A stretch of 64,000 nt of DNA, from NCBI GenBank assembly GCA_024760905.1, contig CM045746.1:7214466-7278465 (forward strand), written 5' to 3'. A program made the position numbers and the translations under genes. Below are positions 44,143-51,166 of the stretch, in pieces. This stretch comes from Plotosus lineatus (lineage: Eukaryota; Chordata; Actinopteri; Siluriformes; Plotosidae). The notes below the pieces were generated by a model. That model saw nothing but the letters and a program-made list of their open reading frames with translations. It had not been told where the DNA came from and did not search any database. Every line of letters begins with the position of its first letter. Position 1 is the stretch's first letter.

Positions 44143-44956
44143 CAGGTATATAACCTAAAACCACTTGGGTGTTTTAGAGACTTTATAATAAAATCAACAA
44201 ATTATCTGACTATTTATTTTCAAATATACTGACATTCTGCATGAATTAAATAAGTCTTTTGTAAATTAAACTGTCAATTAATATATAAACAGTCAAAAAA
44301 TTTATGACCACATTTATTATAATTTTTCATCAAATCATTAAATAAAAATACTACAGTAAATAATTACAGAAGAAAAAGTTAAAAAGGAAACTAAAAATAA
44401 AAAAACCTGTATCTCAACAATACTAATATATTCTGGGTTTTTTCTATAAATCAAAATATAAATACATTTATTGAAAGAGCACGCATACAATTTGAAAAAT
44501 AACAAAATTTAAATTAAAAAAAATCAAATAAAGCACCAGGATATTTCTGTCAGCACTTTATTTGTATTGTTTGTTTATTTTTGCAGATTCTTGGAAACGT
44601 ACCAATCACATCAGGTTTCTCTTCTTCACTATCGCGTTTCCTTTTCTTGTCCTTGTGTTTCTTCTTTTTACTAAAAAAAAAAAAAAAGAATTCTAATTCA
44701 GGCTTCGTCACAAATCGCGCCTGACCCCATAAAGTCTACTTAGCATGACGTAAAGCATCGTAATGACTAAACACTGCCAAGTTAACAGGGGCACAGCGCC
44801 ATTTGTATGTAGCCAGGATTAGCATGAGCTCAGTGCGTGTAGCTGCCTTAAACAACAAGAACACTCCTATGGAAATATAATTGAATACAATCACCTTTTG
44901 TCTTTCAGTCCTTTTAATACGAGCTTGGTTGATTTCACTTGAGAATACGCAGCCAT
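30015..44956 (-). CDS. frg1: FRG1 (FSHD region gene 1), complete, nine exons
   Basis: Nuclear and nucleolar, RNA- and actin-binding protein associated with spliceosomal complexes in other vertebrates. Exons 44895..44956, 44603..44670, 43977..44099, 35181..35238, 34626..34740, 34358..34462, 33205..33296, 30265..30375 and 30015..30051 sum to 771 bp, giving 256 residues plus stop (human FRG1 is 258). All phases agree. In order: [16 protein letters not shown], a lysine-rich nuclear localisation stretch ([13 protein letters not shown]), the beta-trefoil fascin-like core ([80 protein letters not shown]) and the C-terminal basic part ([21 protein letters not shown]). The upstream neighbour asah1 lies on the same strand. 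Confidence 0.96.
30265..30375 (-). CDS. frg1: frg1 exon 8
   Basis: Acceptor TTGACAG|G, encoding [20 protein letters not shown] to FHEALLD. Donor AG|GTTACC. Confidence 0.94.
30380..30570. repeat. frg1: Degenerate CAACA/ATCACCA minisatellite in frg1 intron 8
   Basis: Repeats of AACATCA, ACCATCATC, ACCACCAACACAATGACCAT types directly adjoining the exon 8 acceptor. The minus-strand frame of hydrophobic residues over it is a repeat artefact. A related array is at 33040-33135. Confidence 0.85.
30580..30868 (+). mobile_element. Second tRNA-derived SINE family, frg1 intron 8
   Basis: Head GGGGCAGCCGTAGCCTAATG (A box TAGCCTAATGG) and B box GGTTTGATTCC, then a body with GCTGAAGTGCCCTTGAGCAA and TGTGTGTTCACTTTGGATGG, ending in an A-rich tail. 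Distinct from the tRNA-Ser family. Confidence 0.75.
30900..31600. other. frg1 intron 7, no feature
   Basis: AT-rich unique-looking sequence. A short frame at 31277-31468 has no recognisable motif. Confidence 0.45.
31605..31855 (+). mobile_element. tRNA-Ser-type SINE, 5'-truncated
   Basis: Begins within the body (GCTAACTGGGTTATCAAAGG) and runs through GGAAGGGCATCCAACGTA to the LINE-like tail CTGTGGTGACTCTCGAGAAC and AAAAGCCG. Confidence 0.88.
32240..32829. mobile_element. Tigger-like MITE, frg1 intron 7
   Basis: Ends CAGTCATCCCTTGCCACTTC and, inverted at the right, CAGTCATCCCTTGAATATCG, with TA duplications. 590 bp, no transposase. Confidence 0.87.
33040..33135. repeat. frg1: CAACA-type minisatellite, frg1 intron 7
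   Basis: Units such as AACATCAACACCACCAACAC and AATGACCATCGCC repeat here, close to those in intron 8 (30380-30570). Confidence 0.8.
33205..33296 (-). CDS. frg1: frg1 exon 7
   Basis: Acceptor GGTACAG|ATC, encoding [20 protein letters not shown] then [10 protein letters not shown]. Donor GT|GTGAGT. Confidence 0.93.
33452..34086 (-). mobile_element. 3' fragment of LINE family 2 (the family intact at 51167-54534)
   Basis: Starts with (TCA)n, then TCTTCCTCCGCTTAACCCAG, and follows the 3' 0.65 kb of the intact element with many substitutions. The coding sequence is destroyed. Lies in frg1 intron 6. Confidence 0.88.
34358..34462 (-). CDS. frg1: frg1 exon 6
   Basis: Acceptor CCTTCCAG|GGT with a (GT)n array just upstream. 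It encodes [20 protein letters not shown] to GDEEMIK. Donor AAG|GTTTGC. Confidence 0.95.
34626..34740 (-). CDS. frg1: frg1 exon 5
   Basis: Acceptor GTGTGTAG|A, encoding [38 protein letters not shown] then D. Donor GAC|GTGAGT. Confidence 0.95.
35181..35238 (-). CDS. frg1: frg1 exon 4
   Basis: Acceptor TTCTGCAG|AG, encoding [19 protein letters not shown]. Donor AG|GTACCC. A LINE begins only about 40 bases upstream of the acceptor. Confidence 0.95.
35569..37202. mobile_element. DNA transposon of uncertain superfamily, inside LINE copy B
   Basis: Its edges are fixed by the LINE around it. Ends CAGTGTTCATTACAG and, inverted, CAGTATTTCATTACAG. GAATAG flanks both sides (35563-35568 and 37203-37208). 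1634 bp including a SINE. A minus-strand frame at 36521-36745 begins [20 protein letters not shown], which may be a transposase start, but nothing decisive follows. Confidence 0.75.
35702..36049 (+). mobile_element. tRNA-Ser-type SINE, full length, 17-bp duplication
   Basis: CAGTATTCCAAGAAACT at 35685-35701 and 36050-36066. A complete head with GGTGGTCTAGTGGTATAGGG, GGATCGCTGATCC and GGTTCGAGTCC, complete body and LINE-like tail. The best-preserved copy in the window. Confidence 0.95.
40070..40480 (+). mobile_element. Tc1-family left-end fragment, copy 1
   Basis: Starts AGTCCTTCTCAAAAAATTAG (the inverted-repeat end), with the direct-repeat-like AAAAAATTAGCATATTTCAT inside. It continues through GCACTCAATACTTGGTCGGG and GGAGGCCCAGGATGCTTCGA and ends at about 40480. 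No transposase catalytic part. Confidence 0.85.
40981..43725 (-). mobile_element. RTE-type LINE, copy C, with 5' end but internal deletion
   Basis: The 3' end at 40981 (complement ends CCTGAAGGGAGCAGCCGAAA), the 5' end near 43725 followed by (AT)n. The 5' UTR region 43440-43725 is the only complete one in the window and holds GGAAGGGCATCCGGCGTAAA. About 450 bp between endonuclease and RT (near 42580) is missing relative to copy A. Confidence 0.92.
41009..42283 (-). pseudogene. RTE LINE reverse transcriptase, copy C
   Basis: A 424-codon open frame: [101 protein letters not shown], then the thumb and connection to [10 protein letters not shown]. The catalytic FADD is FADN here, so the second aspartate is lost, and the N-terminal domains are out of frame. 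It cannot act. Confidence 0.9.
43977..44099 (-). CDS. frg1: frg1 exon 3
   Basis: Acceptor GTGTGTCAG after a (CT)n array of about 35 bases. It encodes [20 protein letters not shown] to [10 protein letters not shown]. Donor G|GTACTG. Confidence 0.95.
44108..44140. repeat. frg1: (AG)n microsatellite at the frg1 exon 3 acceptor
   Basis: (AG)16-17 on the plus strand, so (CT)n on the gene strand, 8-40 bases upstream of the exon 3 acceptor, in the position of the polypyrimidine tract. Confidence 0.95.
44603..44670 (-). CDS. frg1: frg1 exon 2
   Basis: Acceptor TTTTTTAG|T, encoding [19 protein letters not shown] then PDVI. Donor G|GTACGT. It carries the basic nuclear targeting run. Confidence 0.94.
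44895..44956 (-). CDS. frg1: frg1 exon 1
   Basis: Start ATG at 44954..44956, encoding [20 protein letters not shown]. Donor AG|GTGATT, phase 2. Confidence 0.94.
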
Positions 44957-45060
44957 AGTAAATTAAAACTAGCGTGAACTACTGACAAGCTTTCAAATTG
45001 CGCTTTGTAAAATCCACTTCCGTGTAAACAAAGCAGTGTACGGTGGCCGATATGGTATAA
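44957..45060 (-). promoter_or_regulatory. frg1: Putative frg1 promoter and 5' UTR
   Basis: Contains CACTTCCGTG (45015..45024), an ETS-type site like the one upstream of asah1. No TATA box at the expected distance. Inferred only from position and motif. Confidence 0.35.
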
Positions 45061-45282
45061 AAAAAGAACAAATTTGATCTTGCAGTTTTTTGAAAAGTGG
45101 TGCTGCCACCGAGCGCGTGGAGAACATATTTACACAAAAAGCAAAAATAAATAAATAAATAAATAATATACTCTATTGCAGGAGTCGGGAACCTTTTTGA
45201 CTAAGAGAGCCAAAAATAAATAAATAAATAAATAAAGACATATTATTTTAAAATCTAATCCTTTGAGAGCTCTCTCTCTCTG

Positions 45283-45338
<56 letters not shown>

Positions 45339-45339
<1 letters not shown>

Positions 45340-45474
45340 GTACACGCGTGTTTCTGTCCCTTGCTTAAAAGGGTTGTGACAGGAAGGGCTTCCTATGTAA
45401 AAACGAATCAGATGATTCACTGTGGCGACTCCCGAGTAAAAGGGAAAAAGCCAAAGGAAGACAGACAGCCATAT
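45339..45474 (+). mobile_element. tRNA-Ser-type SINE 3' fragment
   Basis: From CGTGTTTCTGTCCCTTGCTT through GACAGGAAGGGCTTCC to GGGAAAAAGCC and AGACAGACAG. The head is absent. Confidence 0.85.
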
Positions 45475-45500
45475 GTATATATATAATTTATATGTATATA

Positions 45501-46135
45501 CAGTGAGTTGTCGACTTACGACCTATGCGAGTTACGTCTGATCGACTTTACGACCCCAAAAGTGGTGAAGCATGATTCATGGCAGTGCAGTGCGAGTGTT
45601 GCGTACAACAGTTGTTTGTGCTGCCGGCAGCGCGAGCATCTTAAAAGGCCAAGCAGGAGATGATGCAGCTTCAATTTCTAACTGCTCAGAGCAAATCTAT
45701 TCATCTACTTTCTATGCCACGTCACTGCAGCGCGAAGTGGAGAGCCAATCCTTTCTGTGTGTGGGCGGTCCGAAACCTTGAAACTCTGATTATATTGGAC
45801 TCAACACTGCAGAAATTATATGACCAGAAGCGCATCCCAAGTTTTGGCAATCAGCTGGTCTGCGGGTTGAAGTTTTTCCATCATGTCTGTCCATTTGTGT
45901 TTGCTTGCCAGCTGTGCTTGGCTTCATGGAAATGAGCCGATCAAAACGAGGGAAATTTATGTCTTTACTCAAAACAACACGCGCAGTCTGTGGCTGTATA
46001 GATTTAAATGCACGAGATTTATTCATCTGTTTTTGTTTGGCATGAGTGTATTTAGATGGAAAGTTGACATATGACCAGATCGATTTTCGACCGGTCTGCC
46101 GGAACCAAAAGCAGTCGTAAGTCGACAACTCACTG
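45501..46135. mobile_element. Tigger-like TIR element carrying hAT-derived sequence
   Basis: Ends CAGTGAGTTGTCGACTTACG in perfect inverted orientation (about 22 bp). Inside, 45715-45800 is homologous to hAT copy 1 at 9075-9155 in direct orientation, while 45835-46040 is homologous to the hAT in the opposite orientation (9040-9330 reversed). Confidence 0.8.
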
Positions 46136-46156
46136 TGTACATATATATATATATAG

Positions 46157-46431
46157 AGGATTTTCTGAGTAGATCCTTCCGTAGGAGAGTGCTCAATACT
46201 TTTTGGTAGAGCAAATAAACAAAAGGACAGGACAAAGGCTTTCTATTGAAACTCCATTTATCACTACAGATCTGTTTCGAGGGGTGGTGAAACCATCCCC
46301 TCTCTTCAGGTGATTACAGAAGAGGACCTGATTCTGTAATCACCTGAAGAGAGGGGATGGTTTCACCACCCCTCGAAACAGATCTGTAGTGATAAATGGA
46401 GTTTCAATAGAAAGCCTTTGTCCTGTCCTTT

Positions 46432-46432
<1 letters not shown>
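46157..46432. mobile_element. Long-hairpin element, copy 2, perfect 100-bp arms
   Basis: A 64-bp lead equal to that of copy 1, then arms 46221-46320 and 46333-46432 that are exact reverse complements, separated by a 12-base spacer (AGAGGACCTGAT). (TA)n on both sides. No coding capacity. Confidence 0.93.
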
Positions 46433-46523
<91 letters not shown>

Positions 46524-46531
46524 CATATACT

Positions 46532-46913
46532 AGTCCTTCTCAAAAAATTAGCATATTGTGAAAAAGTTCATTATTTTCTGTAATGTAGTGATAAACATTA
46601 GACTTTCATTTTAGATTCATTACACACAACTGAAGTAGTTCAAGCCTTTTATTGTTTTATTATTGATCATTTTAGCAAAAAAGTAAAGAAAAACCCAAAA
46701 ATCCCTATCTCAGAAAATTAGCATATTTCATCTGACCAATAAAAAAGTGCTTTTAATACAAAAAAAGTCAACCTTCAAATAATTATGTTCAGTTCTGCAC
46801 TCAATACTTGGTCGGGAATCCTTTTGCAGAAATGACTGCTTCAATGCTGCGTGGCATGGAGGCAATCAGCCTGTGGCACTGCTGAGGTGTTATGGAGGCC
46901 CAGGATGCTTCGA
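46532..46913 (+). mobile_element. Tc1-family left-end fragment, copy 2
   Basis: Same segment as 40070-40480, starting AGTCCTTCTCAAAAAATTAG and ending at GGATGCTTCGA, within a few bases of where copy 1 stops. It sits between (TA)n and hAT sequence. Confidence 0.85.
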
Positions 46914-48549
46914 CTGTATATATAAGGCCAACAATTTGAAAGTATAATCAGACTCTGAATTTATTTTAAACAACATTGTCATAACGAAATTATTTATTAA
47001 TAAGAAAAGTACTTCTTACTATTAATGTGACTTCTGGTGCTACATGGTTTTTCTGATGGCTTTATAGTCTGGTTGATACGTGATGAGGTTCAGCTTCATG
47101 CAGGCGTTTAGGCTTCCATCTGTTAAACGTGACTGCAAGTTGGTCTTGATGTTTTTCAGGTGAGAAGAACTGCTTGCATGCACATGTGGAGCCAAACATG
47201 GTCAATACGACAGGACTCACACTGCAGTGTTTGATATGTGACAGGAAACGCGTTCCAAGTTTTGGAAATCAGCTTATCTGTGGGTTGAAGTTTTTCTATG
47301 TCTTTCCATTTGTGTTTGTTTGTCAGCTCTGCTTGGCTTCGTGCAAATGAGCTGATCAAAAACGAGGGAAATTTACCTCTTTACTCAAAAACAACACGCA
47401 CCGTCTGTGGCTGTTGTTATAATACAATAAAATTAGAGTTTCAAAGTATCAGACCCTCCCGCATACTGGCGTACAGAAGTATTGGCTCTCCGCTGTGCGC
47501 CACAGTGTCATGGAATTGAAAATAAATGTACAGATTTAAATGCGCGAGATTTATTCATCTGTTTTTGTTTTATTTGATGGTTTTTTGTATTTTTATTTAA
47601 ATGACAGTGAAATTATGTATTTGTTATTCTGATAAGAAAGGCTACTTATCTGAGAGCCAGATACAGTCATCAAAAGAGCCACATCTGGCTCGCGAGCCAT
47701 TGGTTCCTGACCCCTGCTCTATTATCTTTGAATTTTTTTACTTGTATTGAATCCTAGGATTGCCACCTTATCATGGTGGATGGCTTTACGTATTCTAATG
47801 ATCCTAGGAGCTATGTTGTCGTGGTCATTATGCCCCCGGTAGGGTTACCCAAGGCAAACAGGTTCTAGGTGTAGGTCCAGATGAAGTGGGGTTCAAAACA
47901 TATAAGGTCACCTGGATGCAGGTCTCACTGACTTCAACATATTTTATTCATTGAAGAGAGGGATTGGGCACAAGTTATCCAACTTACTGAAGCCCACTCC
48001 TCTGAGTACACCCTGGACAGCTCACCAGGCCATCGCAGGACAGAAACATGCTGACGTCTATCCAGACTTGGAGGAGGGACTCGAAGGTGAGTGCGTGGTG
48101 GTTAGGCTTCTGCCCATAGAGCCCGGCCGAGCCCAACCTGAAAAAGAGACATAGGTCTGACCTCTCATGTACCCACCACCTGTCTGAGGAGCTTATAAGC
48201 ATCGGGTACTTTGTGTGTTGGGTGACAGCCCAAGGCATGGGTTCTGTTGGACCGATCCTCGGCTAATGACTCTGATTCTTGGGACATGAAATGTTGCCTC
48301 TCTGGTGGGGAAGGAGCCTGAGGTTGAGAGATAGTGACTAGATATAGTTGCACTTACCTCAACACATAGCTTGGGCTCTGGAATCACCTATCTCAAAAGG
48401 AGCTAGACCTTATTCTATTCTGCTCAAGGGAGAGGTGGCGAGCCAGTGTGGACAGCCTTGTTGCCCCCCGTCTCGGTGGACACACATTGGAGTTCTCCCT
48501 GGTTGACGAAAGAGTAGCTTCTTTCCGCCTTCAGGTGGGGGATGGGTCA

Positions 48550-49130
48550 TCATTTAACCATTACACCCAGTGGGATGTAGGGCAGCAACAAAGTTCCTCC
48601 ACCCCTGCCTGCTCCGAGCCATCCTTTTCAAAGAACCCCAAGAATGCTTCATGGCTTCTATAATACTCTCTATTGTCCTCCTCCAAGTTACTCTTGGACT
48701 CCCTCTCTTCCTCTTTCCATCTGGGGTCCAGTGCAATGCCATTCTTGCTATAGACTGCTGGTCTTTCTGCAGCACATGTCCAATTCATTTCCATTTTCTT
48801 CTTATAATGATGGTACTCATGTCGACTTGCTTACATTGTCTCAGTAGGACCTCGTTGGAGATCTTCTCAGGCAAGAGGATTTTTTGAAGGTATGTGGTGT
48901 GGAATGATCGTAGCTTAGCAAGATCTGCCTCCGTCATCCTCCTGCATTCAGATCCATACAGGAGCACAGATATGACACAGCTCTGGTACAACCTGAGTTT
49001 GGTATTGAAGCTGTACTGTGTGGATCTCCAAATGTTGTCCATCTCCTTGAAAATGCTCCTGGCCTTGCCCAGACTGCTGTGGATGTCTTCCTTTGTATTT
49101 CCCTCAGATTTGATGCTTCCCAAATATGTA
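48550..49130 (-). mobile_element. 3' fragment of a third LINE family
   Basis: The minus strand encodes the end of an RT-like polyprotein: YSFNTKLRLYQSCVISVLLY, SECRRMTEADLAKLRSFHTT, HWTPDGKRKRGSPRVTWRRT and RQGWRNFVAALHPT. TGGGGGATGG-type words at both borders (about 48536 and 49125) look like a target duplication of about 12 bp. Confidence 0.78.
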
Positions 49131-50424
49131 AATTGGGGGATGGTCCTGACTGTTATGTCTGAACTTGAATGGTGTTTCGCTGTTGGACTTCTGAGTTCTG
49201 TGTTCTATGTTAGCTTGTCCATCATGAACACCATGTTTGAACATAAAGATGTCCCATGAAAGTATATTTGGTACCAGAATAACATAGTCCACAGTTCGAT
49301 GATAGACTTAGTAGTCATGTTACTGGACTTGCGGCCGCATGTCGGGTGACGAGAGGAGCTGAGCTGTCAACTGAACACCACCTGATTGTAAGCTGGCTCC
49401 AATGGTGGGGTGCTTCTCTCCAGACCTGGCAGGCCCACGCATATAGTTAGGTTCTCCTGTGAACATTTAGTGGAGTCTCTTGTCAGAGCTCCAACCCCAT
49501 ACCAAAGAAGGTGGAAGGTCATCGGTGTCTGTCATGGGTTGTGAACACCTGTGGTGAAGGGAGCTGTCCAGCTGAAAAATAAGGCCTATGGGGTCTTATT
49601 GGCCGGTGGGAACCCAAAGGCAGCAGAGGGGTACCAGCATGTCAAACATGCTACAGCATGAGCTGTCAGCAATGCAAAATCTCGGGTGTGGGAGGAGTTC
49701 GGTGAGGGTCTGGAAAGCAACTACTGGATAGCCTTGAAAAGGTTCTGGACTATGTCTGTTGCCTCAGGAGGGGGGAACAGTTCTTCACAAATACTGTTTA
49801 CAGTGGAGATGTAATGGACCTCTCCTGGTCATGTTGTTGGGAGGTGGACAAAATAATTTGAGGACCTCCTGAATCCCACTAACATGTCCTTTGTGGAGGA
49901 AGACCTTGGGGGTTTGGATGGGGGTCCGCTCATCACTGGGGCTGAGGTTACCAAGGTAGTCAAAAAGCTTCTCGGTGGTCAAGCTCCGGGGTCCTGGAGC
50001 CAGGCCTGGAGGAGGACCTTGAAGGCGAGCACCTGGTGGGCATCCTTGTTGCCTCCCATCTTGGTAGTGGGGTTGTGGCCAGGAGGATCTGACAGATGGT
50101 TGAACCTCAGATTCAGGAGGAACCATGCGTTTTTCGTCTTGGCCGTGGCACTCTCGACCAAGTCTATATACTCTACAGGATCCTGGAGTGGGCAGGAGAG
50201 TTTGTCCAATCTGTCCACATATGTTTGTGGATTTAGAGAAGATTTTCAACTGTGTCCCTCTGGCTATCTTGTGTGGCATGTTCCGGGAGTATAGTTTACC
50301 TGACCTGTGACTAGAAGTTGGTCTGCATTGGTAACAACAGGTTGAGTTCGTTATCCGTTTGGGTTGGAGTCTGTCAGGGATGTCCTTTGACACCAATTCT
50401 GTTCCTAATTTTTACAGATGGAAT

Positions 50425-50535
50425 TTTTAGGTGTACCTCATCCTAACCCAGAGTCGGCTGAGTTGAGTGCCAGCATTCCCCCAACTCTAATTAGGATTAA
50501 GTGGTTCAAAAAATGAATGAATGAATGAATTCATG
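50425..50535 (+). repeat. SINE/L2-type 3' tail with (AATG)n
   Basis: CCCAGAGTCGGCTGAGTTGA to CTAATTAGGATTAAGTGG and then AATGAATGAATGAAT. The same tail occurs at 60235-60325. Confidence 0.7.
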
Positions 50536-51166
50536 AAGAATTTCTAGGAGCAGCCATAGTGTTGAGGGGTTCTGGTTTGGTGACCTTTCAAAAGGATGTT
50601 GTCCTTTTGACTTCATCAATCCAGGACCTCCATCTCTCATTGGAGCATTTTGCAGCCAAGTTCAAAGGGGCCAGGGTGAGAATCAGGCACCTCCAAGTCC
50701 AAGGTCATGATTCTCAGCTGGAAAAGGATGGAATGTCCCCTCCAGGTTTGGAATGAGGTCCTGTCCCCAGTGGAGAAGTTCAAATATCTTGGGGTCTTGT
50801 TCACAAGTGAGAAAATGATGGCAAGAACAAGATTGCTGATGCATGCGGCTGAAATGAGCTTCCTTTGCAGGGTGGCGGGGCTCTCCCTTAGAGATAGGGT
50901 GAAAAGTTCAGCCATCCAGGACGAGCTCAGAGTAGAACCAGGAAGAAACCCTGGGGTCGATCTCGAGCCCCATGGAGGGATTATGTCTCTTGGTTGCTTT
51001 GGGAACGCCTCGGTGTCCCCTCACAAGAGCTGGAGAAAGTGGCTGGGGACAGTTACATCTGGACCACATTGCTTAGGCTGCTGCCCCCACAACCCAACCC
51101 CAGAAAATGATGATGATGATATTAATTCTATTATCATATATAACACAAGTTATTTATATTTATTTT

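Larger units (their letters stand above)
45179..47716 (-). mobile_element. hAT transposon copy 2, with nested guests
   Basis: Ends CAGGAGTCGGGAACC and, inverted, CAGGGGTCAGGAACC. Duplications CTCTATTG (45171-45178) and CTCTATTA (47717-47724). The minus strand at about 47190-47040 retains the hAT C-terminal dimerisation motif in pieces (FGSTCAC, then SRLTDGSLNACMKLNLITYQ and PDYKAI). Guests: a SINE tail, a TIR element, a hairpin element and a Tc1 end. Confidence 0.9.
47755..51121 (+). mobile_element. LINE family 2, decayed near-full-length plus copy
   Basis: The 5' end GGATTGCCACCTTATCATGG matches the 5' end of the intact copy (GAATCGCCACCTTATCGTGG on its own strand). The 3' end is CCCAGAAAATGATGATGATG. 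Recognisable coding fragments (DFRQ.., [48 protein letters not shown]) are in shifting frames. It is interrupted by another LINE at 48550-49130. Confidence 0.88.

Noticed and set aside
48785..49123. A small host gene encoding VLLYGSECRRMTEADLAKL
   Set aside because: The motif belongs to the C-terminal part of LINE polyproteins, and the piece has borders expected of an insertion.
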